64,000 nt of DNA from NCBI GenBank assembly GCA_032629725.1, contig JAFEVB010000002.1, positions 1,488,001-1,552,000 on the forward strand, read 5' to 3'. Under the pieces are notes generated by a model, which worked only from the letters and a program-made list of their open reading frames with translations, had not been told where the DNA came from and ran no database searches. Source of the stretch: Gremmenia infestans (taxonomy: Eukaryota; Ascomycota; Leotiomycetes; Helotiales; Hamatocanthoscyphaceae). The position numbers were made by a program, and so were the translations under genes. Below are positions 34,055 through 45,516 of the stretch, piece by piece. Within the stretch, counting starts at the first letter, position 1; the number at the start of each line of letters is the position of its first letter.

Positions 34055-34885
34055 TCACTCTGGTTTTGGTTCTCCGTCAGACTGAAGGCCAATTTCCGGA
34101 TCCGAGATATGTTTAGACAGTGCATTAATCTCCCTCGCCTCCTCGCGAATAGAGGTATATAAATACCAGGAATCCACGACAAGCTGAAGACAGAATGTGA
34201 CTCCCGGAACCCAAAATGTCATGGCACCATTATAGGCGGTTGATCCAGTTTTCGAGCAGTGTATTGCGATCGCAGGCGTGAAGAGAATCGGGGTAATGAC
34301 GTTAACAATAGCAAGCTCCTTTGGAAACAATGGCTTCTTGCGATCATCGACAATGATGGCATACGAGAAGGCGAAATTCTGCGCGATGAATGTTGGCCAA
34401 GGCATGAAAGCACAGATCCAGAAAAAGTCGTTGAACATCTGGGTTGTCTCCACGGGTCGGTAAGGTCGGTAAGATGTAGCAGCAAGAATAATGCCAGGCA
34501 AGATAAAAGTCCAAATACCTGCAGCAGCAGAAGCAAGTTGTAATTGATGGACCATGTAGTGGAGATTGGGAATGCGTTTCATTTGATATGAAATAACGGC
34601 AGAGAATGGCAAGTAGAACATCCCGGAACAGACCAGAATTGCGGCACCCGCTCGAACTCGATGCGTGTTTACTTGATAGTGATGTGCCGTCCGTTCAGCA
34701 TCCCACCACGGCTTGATTGGGGAGATGAAGTCTGCCGCAACGAAGGCCAACATGAACATGATGGAGCAAATCACTCCACAGGATGCAGAGTAATATTGAA
34801 TGGCGATGTGTGAGAGCCATTTCGACTTGGCTAGGTTTGCTGTCTTCTCATCGAGCCATCGACTCGGGCGGGCGATTGTGTCCAT
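34055..34885 (-). CDS. polytopic membrane protein, six predicted helices, unknown function
   Basis: Single exon, 276 residues, start MDTIARPSRWLDEKTANLAK. Six hydrophobic segments near residues 29-54, 78-103, 111-139, 151-179, 191-211 and 216-245. A soluble loop with WWDAERTAHHYQVNTHRVR lies between helices 1 and 2, and a short acidic tail ends GEPKPE. I do not recognise a transporter signature. Similar uncharacterised proteins of this size occur in filamentous fungi, often near metabolic clusters. Its position at the edge of the aromatic catabolic cluster makes a role in uptake or sensing possible, but nothing in the sequence shows it. Confidence 0.7.
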   Translation of the reverse strand: MDTIARPSRWLDEKTANLAKSKWLSHIAIQYYSASCGVICSIMFMLAFVAADFISPIKPWWDAERTAHHYQVNTHRVRAGAAILVCSGMFYLPFSAVISYQMKRIPNLHYMVHQLQLASAAAGIWTFILPGIILAATSYRPYRPVETTQMFNDFFWICAFMPWPTFIAQNFAFSYAIIVDDRKKPLFPKELAIVNVITPILFTPAIAIHCSKTGSTAYNGAMTFWVPGVTFCLQLVVDSWYLYTSIREEAREINALSKHISDPEIGLQSDGEPKPE

Positions 34886-36427
34886 GGCTGTATTATTTTA
34901 AGGAAGCAATTCAGTGAAGTCAAGAAGGCGAAGAGAGTTTTGATTTTGATGTTGAGCGATCTTATCAGAGAGAGAAATGCCTGGTATATATACTTTATTT
35001 GAACCCTGTACTGCTCGCAGCAAGTCCGGGGTAATTTGCTGCATATATTATAATCATCTAATCAGTGTGGTGTTATGATATAGTCCTTTACTGGGTATGA
35101 GAACGTTGGCTACCGTAAATGTTCCTAATCTGGTATATAGAGAATCTATTGGCAATTTCATGTCCAAATAAAGCATAAGTGATGATAGACAATACATTGT
35201 TTAGCCAATAACAACCTTGCTGTAACTATGCTAGATCCTTGTAATACAGGTTTTGGTGAAAGCATACGGCACTTGGGCAACGAGGTTATACGAAGTATCT
35301 TCGGCAGAAATCGTACGAGGTTGCGTAGTTAAATATTTATTGTGTGACCTGACAGTACTTACATCATGGCAGCATACCATTTAAATTCGGCACTTGCCTG
35401 TAATGAAGATAGATTTGCGGCAGCTGTGCGGGGTGTTCGCTTTAATCGTACTCGCACTCGCATGCTTAAGTTTATGTAGCCGTCCCGTCCCGCTGTTTTT
35501 ACTCCATAAATGAATATTCCGCACCACTTAAAGAGCTTAGATTTAATGATTACATGGTAAATTTACTCGCTTTTATTTCAAGCTTAATGGACCTTATACT
35601 CCGCGTTGATTGAAAGCTTAATATAAGAAATACAAGGCTCTAAATAATAAACTTCGTTACCAGTGCTTTAGCTGTTATCTTTCTTGCAGTTCTGCGGATC
35701 TATACTAGGGTAAAGATCTAGTTAGACTTAGAGGATCGTACTATTCACGCTAAGTTGTGGATTTGCAGTGGGATGATTAGACTTAAAACTTACAAGTATT
35801 CTGTTGCGTCTTTAGCCTTAAAAGTGCTACTACGGGCCGCGGAAAAGTAATTCAAGCCACGTTTTCTCAATAGCGAGAATTTGCGGTGATAAATAGTGAT
35901 CGGCTAGATCTAAATACCTTTCCTACCTAATCGATTGGGAGAAAAAGGATGTGCATTGTGTAAAGCGTATTAATTAGAATCTGAAATAGAATCAAAATAC
36001 TTTTGGGGGAGCGGTACGGAGCATACATAGCTCCGGTACTTGACTCGTCTATGAGCTTGTTTTTCCAGTCGTACGTGAAGTTTCCAACGGAAAGAGATAC
36101 GAGGAACTAAATAAATAGCACATAGATCAAGTTTTGTGGACCTACCCGTTATCAGTTGGCTTTGAAATCTCCACAGATCACCAGATGAATGATACTTATG
36201 GACCGATTTCTGGACTGATGTCGGGGAATATTTTCATGTGACATTCCTAGCCGAAGTCAGTCCGCCCCTCTTCCTCCGCAATATGTGTGGAGACTGTATC
36301 ACATGCAACCTTTTCATATTTCCCATGCGTAGAGTGCTCTAAAGAAGCAATAATTAGTTGCATTTCCCATAAGATAGCAAATTAAGATTACAGGGGATTA
36401 CCATTCAAAAATTTGCCTTAGACCACA
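34886..36427. other. AT-rich gene-free region
   Basis: About 1.5 kb with no open frame of note on either strand and many TTAATA/TAAATA runs. An imperfect inverted repeat (GGTACGGAGC ... GCTCCGGTAC) sits at 36013..36040. It could be an old, mutation-decayed element, but no transposon protein can be read. Confidence 0.5.
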
Positions 36428-37205
36428 ATGGCTAAACAAGCGCTCCAAGTCATCTTTATTCCCCATCGCCCAGTTCCTAATGATGCAGAAATCAACAAAG
36501 ATCTCTCACCAGCTTTTGACATCTTATTGCAGTAAGTTCTCTAAATTCGGGAAAGTTATTGGTGGACGCTGAACCTCTTTCTTCCAGAGCACCTGGTCTC
36601 CAGGCCGTTTGGCGCGGCAAGAAATACGAAGACCGCTTCACTCAAATCGCCATCCTTCTCTGGTCCTCGCAAGACTCCAGCCATGCGTTCTTCACCTCTC
36701 CCGCGTATGCTACTTTCCATAAAGTCCTGCAACCAGCGATGAATGGGCGCCACATCACATGGCAAAATCACGCGCTGCTCGACACTTCGGGCATCGATGA
36801 TGTAGCGCACTTGAAAGCAACACTCAATAGTCCTGCAATCGAAGTTGCACTTACAAAAGTTGTCGAGGGTGGTGTGGCGGGATATTATGAGAATTTTAGG
36901 AAGGTGGTAGTTGGGATTCTGAACGAGGATCCAGGCTGCGACGGGCATTTCATAAGCCCGTTGATAGAGAACCCGCAAGATCAATTATTGTTGATCAACT
37001 GGAAGAGTGTAGATGTAAGTTCCTTTCTCCCAGGCTCTAATCTTGTGCTTGTGCAGGAACTCTGCTGACTTGTTAGGCACATCATGAGGAATTTGAGAAG
37101 AGGCCTGGCTTTAAAGCGTGCATTGATGCGCTTTTTGAGTATTATAAGGAGTTTGTGGTACCGTGGCACATTGTAGAGCTTAAGCTAGTTCATGGATCAC
37201 TATAA
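36428..37205 (+). CDS. ABM-like (dimeric alpha-beta barrel) small protein
   Basis: Exons 36428..36531, 36588..37014 and 37077..37205; 219 residues. Seen: MAKQALQVIFIPHRPVP, then GLQAVWRGKKYEDRFTQIAI and LLWSSQDSSHAFFTSPAYA, typical of proteins with two ferredoxin-like ABM/EthD-type repeats, and INWKSVDAHHEEFEKRPGF, rebuilt across intron 2, in the second repeat. Fungal proteins of this type are mostly uncharacterised; relatives include quinol monooxygenases and polyketide cyclases or tailoring factors. It lies 0.8 kb upstream of the FAA-hydrolase gene on the same strand, so it may belong to the aromatic cluster. Family placement is by overall pattern, not by a catalytic motif. Confidence 0.65.
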
Positions 37206-38037
37206 TAGTGTCTCAAGTGAAAGTTGAATGGAAGACACTTAACAATATAACAACTGTTCTTCGGCGTTGTCGTATTTCATAAATGTCTGCAGTTTGACTT
37301 GAATCATGAGAAATGTTGTGATATCTTGATATACCATTCTAATCTTATGCGATTTGAGCTCCATAGCTCTATCTGAATTGGAGAGGCTTCGCCTGCTATA
37401 GTACAACAAGACCAAAAGATCGGTGACATGAATATGATACCCTTTTTGTGAAGGGGTAGAAACGGCATAGTAATTGGCATGAGACTCAATATTGGTCAAA
37501 ACAAAGGTAAACCATTCACATTTTGAAGTTGCTCCGTCAAGTAAACCTCGAATAAGAAGCGCTGTTTAGCCGAGAGCCTTAGCTAGCGTACAATTCACAG
37601 GAGCTAAAGCTTCCTCAAATTACCCCGCCGAGTACCATCTTCCCCATCTTCCCCACAAACCATCACCTACATTAAGGACCAGGGTTATATATGTTCGAGC
37701 TACAACAAGCTTTCGACAGCGTTTCGGGCGAATGTGACGCGGTAACGTTCCGGGGTAGAGTCTAATTGGTCAAAGGGCACGCCTTATCAGATCTCAACGA
37801 TCTCTAGGAGCGAAATTGGCCCGAGAAAGTTCGCCCCATTAGAATCCCATCTTTGAAGCTACCCCCGAACCTGATCGACCTACTAGCTAGGATACTAGTT
37901 GAGCCTACATCATCTATCCATATCAACTCCAATAAGTTATTTTTTTTCTTTTCGATTGTGTTCCTGAATCAAACAATAATAAATCATTGTCTAGACTCAA
38001 GTATCATCTAGATCTATTAGACACGAAATCAAGCACA
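37206..38037. other. promoter region of the FAA-hydrolase gene
   Basis: No gene recognised. The last 300 bases contain several CGG/CCG triplets (GCGGTAACGTTCCGG near 37738), the half-sites used by Zn2Cys6 regulators. Seen as motifs only. Confidence 0.4.
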
Positions 38038-39025
38038 ATGGCCGCAGCATGGACTCACTTGGTACGCTTCATTGCTGAAGAGGATGCGCAAATACACTTC
38101 GGCAACGTTGACGCCTCGAAATACCCTGATGTGGGATTGTCACTTTTTAAGGGAGAAAAGGTTGCCGCCAACCTGATAAATGGTTCTGCTTTTTCAGGAA
38201 CAGTCACCGAGAAAGTCATGCACATTAAGCAGGTCAGCCATTACCATTCGTCTTTCGAATATTTCTTGATGGCTTTGTTTGGGTATGTACTGACACCCCA
38301 GGAAGCTCCTCTCACCTCTTGCCGCAAGTGATGTCCCAATAATCCGCTGCATGGGCCTCAATTATCGAGACCACGCAAAAGAGGCCAACATGGCCATTCC
38401 AAACGACCCCGTCCTGTTCATCAAGCCCAGAACGGCGATTGCAGGACCTTTCCCCGGCAAGATTGCGGTCCCGAAGTTTGCACAGGATGGCAGTAGCGAT
38501 TACGAAGCGGAACTCAGCCTCGTGATTAGCAAGGATGGAAGAGACATTAAGGTAGAGGATGCGCTGGACTACGTTCTCGGCTATACGTGCAGCAACGACG
38601 TGAGCGCGAGGAATGCACAGTTTTTAAACAGCCAGTGGTGTTTTAGCAAAGGTGAGCATCAATACCTCGCTCGAGGATTTAAAACTAATGCTGTATCTCT
38701 AGGCCTGGATGGCTCAGCACCAATCGGACCAGTACTTGTGTCACCCGCTGCCATTGGAGATGCGGGGAAGTTAGCAATCAAGGCGATTCATAATTCTAGT
38801 GTGGTGCAGGATTCAAACACCAAGGAGATGATTTTTGACATTGCCACCACGATTTCATATCTCTCGAAAGGCACGACGCTGGAGAGGGGTACGATTATCA
38901 TGACTGGAACGGGGCCAGGCATCGGTTGTATGCGGAGTCCAAAGGTAGTGTTGAATCACGGGGATGATATGAGGGTCGAGATTGAGAAGATTGGGACACT
39001 GATCAATGAGATCTATTATGAGTAG
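38038..39025 (+). CDS. fumarylacetoacetate-hydrolase-family C-C hydrolase (acylpyruvase-like)
   Basis: Exons 38038..38232, 38306..38651 and 38703..39025; 287 residues. FAH-superfamily enzymes hydrolyse or isomerise beta-diketo acids made by ring cleavage. Seen: short N-terminal domain, then CMGLNYRDHAKE (catalytic-type His near 88), FIKPRTAIAGP, metal ligands DYEAELSLVI (Glu 132 and 134), GYTCSNDVSARNAQ (Asp 163) and the end of the active site TGTGPGIG. All core residues are present. Intron 1 ends at the second of two close AGs (GAAG), the only one that keeps frame. Intron 2 (51 nt) is open and in frame. The neighbourhood suggests it splits the product of the extradiol dioxygenase. The ATG at 37987 is an alternative in-frame start adding 17 residues. 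Confidence 0.9.
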
Positions 39026-40426
39026 TTATGTCGTTTAAGTTGTGCTGCTATCTAGACTGCATGACAAATTATACATACATACGTAGTGCCAACGTATCCT
39101 GTATGTTTTACGTATTTTCAAACCAGTGACCAGCCTCATGTGATTTGACCTTGGGACGACTTTCCCGAATAGCCTCAACTGTAAATCTTCTAGCATATTA
39201 ATGAGCTCTAGAGATCTAGTTTCATTGTAAATTTGGGCCGTATGAATACAGTACGAATGGCCGTAACCCACTTTTGGATAGTGGGCGCGGCCGTGCCGTG
39301 GAGGAATAGCTGTCGAAGATAGACCGAAATTCGTCCATGCGGAGTATGCGTTAGTGGAGGATTCCCGGTCAACGCAAATCACAAGCTGCTTATCACTGGG
39401 GTCTCAGTGGCGTCGATCACGGTCCGGGGTATGGTCACGGGGCGTCAAGATCCTTGTACGGAGTACTATAGCTTCTACGAAGTATACTCCGTACAAAATA
39501 ATGTCAAGGTTTTTATCTGATTCCGAAGTAGCCGGGTGGAGAGAGTGGACCCATGAATATGATTTGCCAACTAAAGCATTGAGAAATAGTAGAATGGATA
39601 ATAATTGAATATCAAGTAGCGCACGACCAGCCAAATACGATTTTGCCATTGGTCAGCAGAATGTTGATCGACGCTTGTGCTTACTACTGTACGAAGTACT
39701 TCGTAGATGTGGCAGGTTTGCGGTTGAGCTATCCGAGTTCCTCACTTATGTATGTAACTACTTCTCCTTCTAGCATTAAGACCCGCTTATTGTACCAACC
39801 ACAGTCTTTAATAGTGCCATTTGAAAACTCTGGAGTACAGCTAGTCAGAAGCGTTGATACCATCCCCGGAAACAGATCTGCAATCTCCAGACTCGAATTT
39901 CATGGCTTTAGTATAACGTAATGCTGGCTGGCCTTCAACCCCTTCCGGAAACGTGAAGGACGTCTTAGCCTCTATATCGTGAAAGGACGGCCCAAATCAA
40001 AGTCGGCATCGTTTTATCAGCAGAGGAAGGAAGCTTGTACTGTACGAAGTATTCGGGATCGCTTTCCCTGTACTCTGTAAGGACCCACTTGGCTTGGCTT
40101 GACTATATCGCTGGTCGCTAGCCCCTTTTCAGACCAGCGTTCTGTCCGAGCCCTGGAGTCTGTTGTTTCTGGGGACCTGCCCCGCAGACTGATAGGTTCA
40201 CGAGTCGTGAGTACGTCCCCATGCAGCAAGCTGAAGTCGTAGTGGCATTTGGAATGTGGGGAATGCGTCAAGAATAACACCTTCAACCCGGGGCCCCGCA
40301 GTATCTTGATTTTGAAATTCTCAATCACGCTTTCATTGCTACGTAACCATCTACACTCCTCACTCTGCAGTAGCAATCGACATCAACGGCTTCAATACCT
40401 CCCAGTATTGTATTTACGTGCGCATC
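39026..40426. other. intergenic region with palindromes upstream of the Zn2Cys6 gene
   Basis: 1.4 kb without a gene. It holds a perfect 12-bp inverted repeat (TTGTACGGAGTA / TACTCCGTACAA) at 39454..39496, a perfect 16-bp palindrome TACGAAGTACTTCGTA at 39690..39705 and a further TACGAAGTA at 40041. Frames in this stretch look spurious. Confidence 0.6.
39454..39496. repeat. perfect 12-bp inverted repeat (hairpin)
   Basis: Left arm 39454..39465 and right arm 39485..39496 are exact reverse complements, separated by 19 bases. The arms contain CGG/CCG triplets in the orientation used by zinc-cluster regulators, but with a spacing far wider than usual sites. Confidence 0.8.
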
Positions 40427-43400
40427 ATGTCGACCATTGACGATGACAGCTCCAGTTCGCGGGAGGAGGAAATTCGCCTGTCACACATTGCCTGTCACAT
40501 GTGTCGGAGGTATGTTCAGTACAGTATGAACAGATGTATATTACTCGACTGATATTGAATTTTAACTCTGTAGGCGCAAGATTCGATGGTGAGTCAGATG
40601 CTACAGTTAGATATGCTCCGGTGTTGACGACGTGCCATAGTGGTCGAGAACTACCATGCTGTGAAGTGTGTGAGCGAACGTCGCAAGTCTGCGAATACCC
40701 GGCTCAAGTATTGAAGCCAGGTCCTAAAATAGGTAAATGACTGTCTGTACACAGGACAAGTCCCGTAATTGACGTTGCGCAGGCTCGACGCAACGGAGTC
40801 GCAAGAGGCGGCGTATGCATCGGAGCAGCGACGATGGACCAGCCATATCCCCCAATGCGAATTTGAGTGTGGAACCAAATACCACATTTGACGGAGAAGT
40901 AGCAAGCACGGTAGCAGCTCGTAAAAATAAAAGAAGACCTGCTCCAAAAGAAGATGAAGGCAACAATGCGCAGGCGGGTGTTCCTACCACTGGAAGTAGT
41001 CAAGGTCAGCGGCAGACTTTGTCGAATAGAGAAGTCGAGAACCAAGAGAGTGCAAATGCACGCCGTAGTTCGATAAATATTCAAGATCTCTCCTTCATAC
41101 TACATCCAGCACACGAAGCTTCCACGCCCGAGGAGAAGAACACAACGCCACGATCTGCAGGCGATGGACTTGACAACGAAAGGGCCTTCATGCTCAATCG
41201 TGCTTCGTATGCGCTAAGTGTGACACCAGATACGCTGGAGAGAATGTAAGCCCAAAGCAAGGTGGAACAGTGGAGAAAAAATGCTAAACTTCAGTCTAGG
41301 ATCAAGATCTATTTTGAAAACATGACCGCAATAAGCATTTTGCATGAGCCAACTTTTGAGGCAAAGATCCAAAATATTGGCACTAGCTCTGTAGCTCAGG
41401 TGCATGCTCTTTTAGCAGGTGTGCTGGCGTTTTCGGCGAGATTCTACTCTCAAGAAGACCATGGCGGGCATAGGTACGACTTTAGTGGTCCGGCGGAAAC
41501 ACTTCACCAACCTGCCTTCTTCCTCGACCTGGCTTCGAAGTTTGCCGATGAGGCTCTCAAGGAGTGTGATGAAGAAGCACCTCCTCTTTGCGTCGTCCAA
41601 GCACTGGTCCTCATTGCACATGGTCAGCTCACTCAGGGTGTACGTGGCAAGGCGTGGAGGTCTCTTGGGACGTGTGTGCGCCTCGCATACGAATTAAATT
41701 TGCATCTCGTGGACGCTGCACATCCACAAGAAAATGTAGACGTACAACAGTGGTGCGATCTCGAGGAGGAGCGCCGGGTATGGTGGGCTATATGGGAAAT
41801 GGATGTCTTCGCCAGTACAGTCCGGCGATGTCCAACAGCTGTGAACTGGTCCCAGATTGAGACATTGCTTCCTGTTGAAGATGAGCATGTAAGCAACACC
41901 TTTCATTGTTATTCCTCTCTTGATTCGCTTTGTTGAGGCTCCGAAGAGCGCTTCATCTCTCGAATCTTGCTCTTTACAGGAAACAGTACTAATTCATCAT
42001 AGTGGTTCGCACGCAAACCTCAGGCAAGTTGCTTCTTGGAACCAGACCCAGTTCGCCGGTGGAAAGTGCTACAAGATTCTGGGAATCAGTCCCCTAAAGC
42101 ATGGTACATTATCATCAATTCCCTGATGAAGGATGCGCAGTCCATATCAAGTCCAAGAGGTGTTCCGAACCTGTCCTCGCCCGCTGCGCATCGTCTATCC
42201 CCAAAATCTACCAAAGACCAGAAGCAAAATGCTAGAATAACGGAACAGGCAAAGGAGAAGATGGAAACGCTTACAAACTCCGTCTACTGCTTTACAATGG
42301 CGCTACCTTCACATTTGAAGTACCGAAACCAGTACCTAGGGTTCGACGCTCCACAACCCGGCCAGCCATCTTCCTTAAGACAGTATCATTGCGGGTTATA
42401 TAACATCCATATGATGACCCAACTAGCAAGACTCATGATACACCACTACGACATATTCAGTGAATCCGCTCGGGAGGGTCGTATAATCCAAGACCAACGA
42501 AAAGGAAATTCGGGCGGGTGCCCGACACCAAGTTCTATGAACAGCAGTGACAATATTGCCGAGAATCAGTACTTTGAGGCCGCCGATGAGGTCCTGAATA
42601 TCATCCGCCGCAGCAGTGAGAACCATATCCAGTGGATCAACAATTTTCTTGCCAGCACAATATGGCTTGCTTCGGCAGTACAGCTAGTTCGTAAAGAATT
42701 TGGCCCACCGGGAACAAATATATCCCTCATCAAGTCTAAGTTCGAAGTACTAAACATGACATATAAGAAATGTGTTTCGTTCTGGAATATTCAGACCGCG
42801 ATGCAGCGGAACCTTGAAACCTTGGAGTCACAACTGGAGCAGATATGCGTTTCAATTCCAAAGAAACCAACCAATTTTCAGCCGAAAGTGCGTCGTAGAC
42901 AACGGATATGCAAGGATGACACGCATAATCTAGAAAGGGAAAAAGACTTACAGTCTGACAATAGTAAATAATGTCTCACTTTCAATATGAATTTTACTAA
43001 TATACATTTGTCACAGGACAGCCCGTTCAATCCGAGAACCTCAACGATCGCACTCCCCGCGGATCTAGCAATTTATGCAGTCAACAAACGCCTCCACTTA
43101 TAAACAGCTCAAATTCTAGCAGTAATGCTGCGATAAATTCGGGAACAAGGTTTCAACAATTCCGAGACGAACGATTTCAAAGTCACGAGCAGCCACAGGC
43201 ATTGCCACAGCACAGTTCACACCATCAGCCTCAACTTTCCCGGGACTACCTCGCACCGCTGTCCCCCGCACTTTCTACTCTTGATTTTATGCACTTTTCG
43301 TCACAAATGGACAAAGACGGGCAACAGCAGGCGCAGTACTCAGACGGTGCCGCGTCGGTCTCGCCACAATACTCGAACGATCAGGGAGAAAGTTTGTTTT

Positions 43401-43540
43401 CGGGGCTACACGAGGGTCAGTTTCTCGGCTTGGGACAAGATCCTCTGCAAGGCCAGGCGTTTGGGAAGCATATGGATGGGTGGAATTCAGAGCTGCCGAA
43501 TTATATCGACGAATTGCTCAGTGGAGCCTATATGTACTAA
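40427..43540 (+). CDS. Zn2Cys6 fungal-specific transcription factor, probable cluster regulator
   Basis: Seven exons: 40427..40509, 40574..40588, 40641..40732, 40783..41245, 41300..41888, 42003..42963 and 43017..43540; 908 residues. Seen: zinc cluster ACHMCRRRKIRC followed by GRELPCCEVCERTSQVCEYP, split over three exons, with exon 2 only 15 nt long; a basic linker STQRSRKRRRMH; the fungal-specific middle homology region beginning MIKIYFENMTAISILHEPTF and LLAGVLAFSARFYS, with WRSLGTCVRLAYELNLH; and a Gln/Ser-rich C-terminal activation-type tail ending NYIDELLSGAYMY. All junctions keep frame. It sits between the hydrolase and the dioxygenase, and its 3' end is 150 bases from the convergent dioxygenase 3' end. 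I infer it controls the neighbouring catabolic genes. Confidence 0.9.
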
Positions 43541-43688
43541 ACCGTGTAACGAGTCACTGCTTCATTGTGCATCACGATTTGGGTACTTGCTATGTATATA
43601 GACACTTAACGTTGTTCGGTTATTCTCTTGCTATACATGGACTAATGACAGAATAAGGTGCTTTTTTGCCCTCGTTGCTCACTCGCTT

Positions 43689-44947
43689 TCATGTCAAAAA
43701 TGTCTCTGGGACATCCGGACCTGTAGTGTGATGAACCGTTAGCCGGAAAATTCAAATCATCTATCGAAATCAGAGCCGGAAAACTTTGAGACTACTCACC
43801 CCACACGGCCAAATCATCATGGCTTGCCACACCAACATTAGTCGGTACTTTGTTGTTCATCAGGTCGCCATCAACATAGTGCTCCAGGATGAATTTCGAC
43901 GGGTCAAACCAGTAGTCGAAGATTTGACTCCCCATGATATGTCTTCCCACACCCCAGCATATCTCATAGCCTTTATGGCGTAACCAGTCATGGCCGAGTA
44001 CTTGAGTGTCAAAATCGTGTGTTTCAAAGGAAGCGTGGTGTACGTGGCTAGCGGGCCCTTCGAAGAAGAAGAAAGTGTGGTGGTCGACGAGGGTATCAGG
44101 GCCTCGATCAATGCGGTTAAAGGCTGTGACATTGTGGCCCGTGGGAGTATGAAGGAGCTGAAAGATATCGTGTTAGATTTGCATGGTGGCTTGAATGTAG
44201 ACCCCCGAGACTTACATCGCTAGCTATGAGATTGAAACGGGATTGATAGAACTCATATGTCTTGGCAAAATCTGTCACTACCATTCCGTAATGGCCAAGT
44301 TTGTAGACAGGAGCTGGCCCTTTGGAACAGAAAATGGTTAGCCGTCTTGTCAAATCAAGTCTATGACAGCCTTACTCTTCTCAAATCGCTGGAATTTATT
44401 TGCTGGTCTCGTCTTCACCCGAGGCTACACAAAGATAAACATAATGAGTAAATAAAGAGGTGACACAGCAGCTCTCCAAGATAGATAAACTTACGAAATT
44501 GAAATCTATCTTTGGAAACGAAAGTTTCTCATCCGAATCCGGCGTTCTCTCCTCCTGACCCCACACCAAATGCATTGGGAACCCATCCACCGGGTCCTTG
44601 AAAGTCAAACCTTTCCCCCCACCTGGGGCATCTTTCAAGTCATAAATAGGCGTCGCGTCTGGCAGCGTCTTTGCAGCATACTCTAAATCGTCCAAGCTCT
44701 CGACAACAAAGCCCGCCCCCCCGAATTTGTTCTCTTCGCCGGAGCTTAAGCAGTAAACCCAAGGATCGATTCCAAAGCCGCGATAGTAGGTCTTGTCGGC
44801 GCTGGGAGAGGGAGACGTGCACTCGAAGAGGCCGAAATCAGCGAGAAACTCCTTCTGCTTGGCAATGGAGCTTGCGGCATGTGTATAGTAGACATGAGAA
44901 ATACGTTTGAGTTGGATTTTTCGTATTTCTTGCTCGGCGGTGACCAT
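43689..44947 (-). CDS. extradiol ring-cleavage dioxygenase (VOC superfamily, catechol 2,3-dioxygenase / trihydroxytoluene oxygenase type)
   Basis: Exons (minus): 44947..44495, 44424..44376, 44319..44216, 44157..43800 and 43720..43689; 331 residues. Fe(II)-dependent meta-cleavage of a catechol or trihydroxybenzene. Seen: N-terminal VOC module (LKRISHVYYTH ... KDPVDGFPMHLVWGQ) and C-terminal catalytic module with the 2-His-1-Glu set: LGHYGMVV (His 177), HVHHASFETHD (His 242 or 243) and FILEHYVDGD (Glu 294), plus GRHIMGSQIFDYW (second-sphere His 275). The catalytic half is assembled only after splicing four introns; the 32-nt last exon gives PDVPETFLT. Transcribed divergently from the FAD monooxygenase, 570 bases apart. 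Fungi mostly cleave catechols by the intradiol route, so this is notable. Confidence 0.92.
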
Positions 44948-45516
44948 GTTTGCGAAAATATATAAAGATAACTACTGACCTGGAATAAAACTTGAGAGAT
45001 AAGATTACAGGCTGGTGAGTCGAAACGTTGCAGACAATCTTCAAAACCTCGGTGTCACTAGATATAGTCACGGTAGGCTTTCAAGTTTTAACAAAGATGA
45101 ACCGTTGATTACCAGTTTCTTACAAAATATTATTTACTGTTTGTCATGTATGTTCGGAGGAATAGGCCATGCGGTATCGCCCCATATTGCATGGCGGGGA
45201 ACGGGCCAATTGCCGACTCCATCTCCACATGACTTGACAACACCTCCGGACCAACTTCGCTACAATCCAAAATAACTATTTTGACTCTTGGACGAGGATT
45301 TTCTGCTGCGGATTCTGATCACGGAGAAAAGTCTAGCTGAGTCTTCGTAACTTCGGGACTATCCCGCCATCTGCATATCCTACCGGTCCCGGCCGATCCA
45401 ACCCCATACGGACCTTTGTTATGTTTACTGGGGTAAAACATGTCATTATTCTGGTACTCGAGTAGTTCTTATAGTTTCTGTCATCCTACTGCTGCTATGA
45501 GGAAACAACGCGGAAG
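44948..45516. promoter_or_regulatory. bidirectional promoter, dioxygenase / FAD monooxygenase
   Basis: 570 bases between two divergently transcribed catabolic genes. Several CGG/CCG triplets occur (TACCGGTCCCGGCCGATCC near 45380..45398; CTCCGGACC near 45244), consistent with control by a zinc-cluster protein. No coding frame is supported. Confidence 0.5.

Noticed and set aside
34886..36427. Possible repeat-induced-mutation-scarred transposon
   Set aside because: AT-rich and gene-free, but no transposase or terminal repeat could be read, and dinucleotide indices were not computed.
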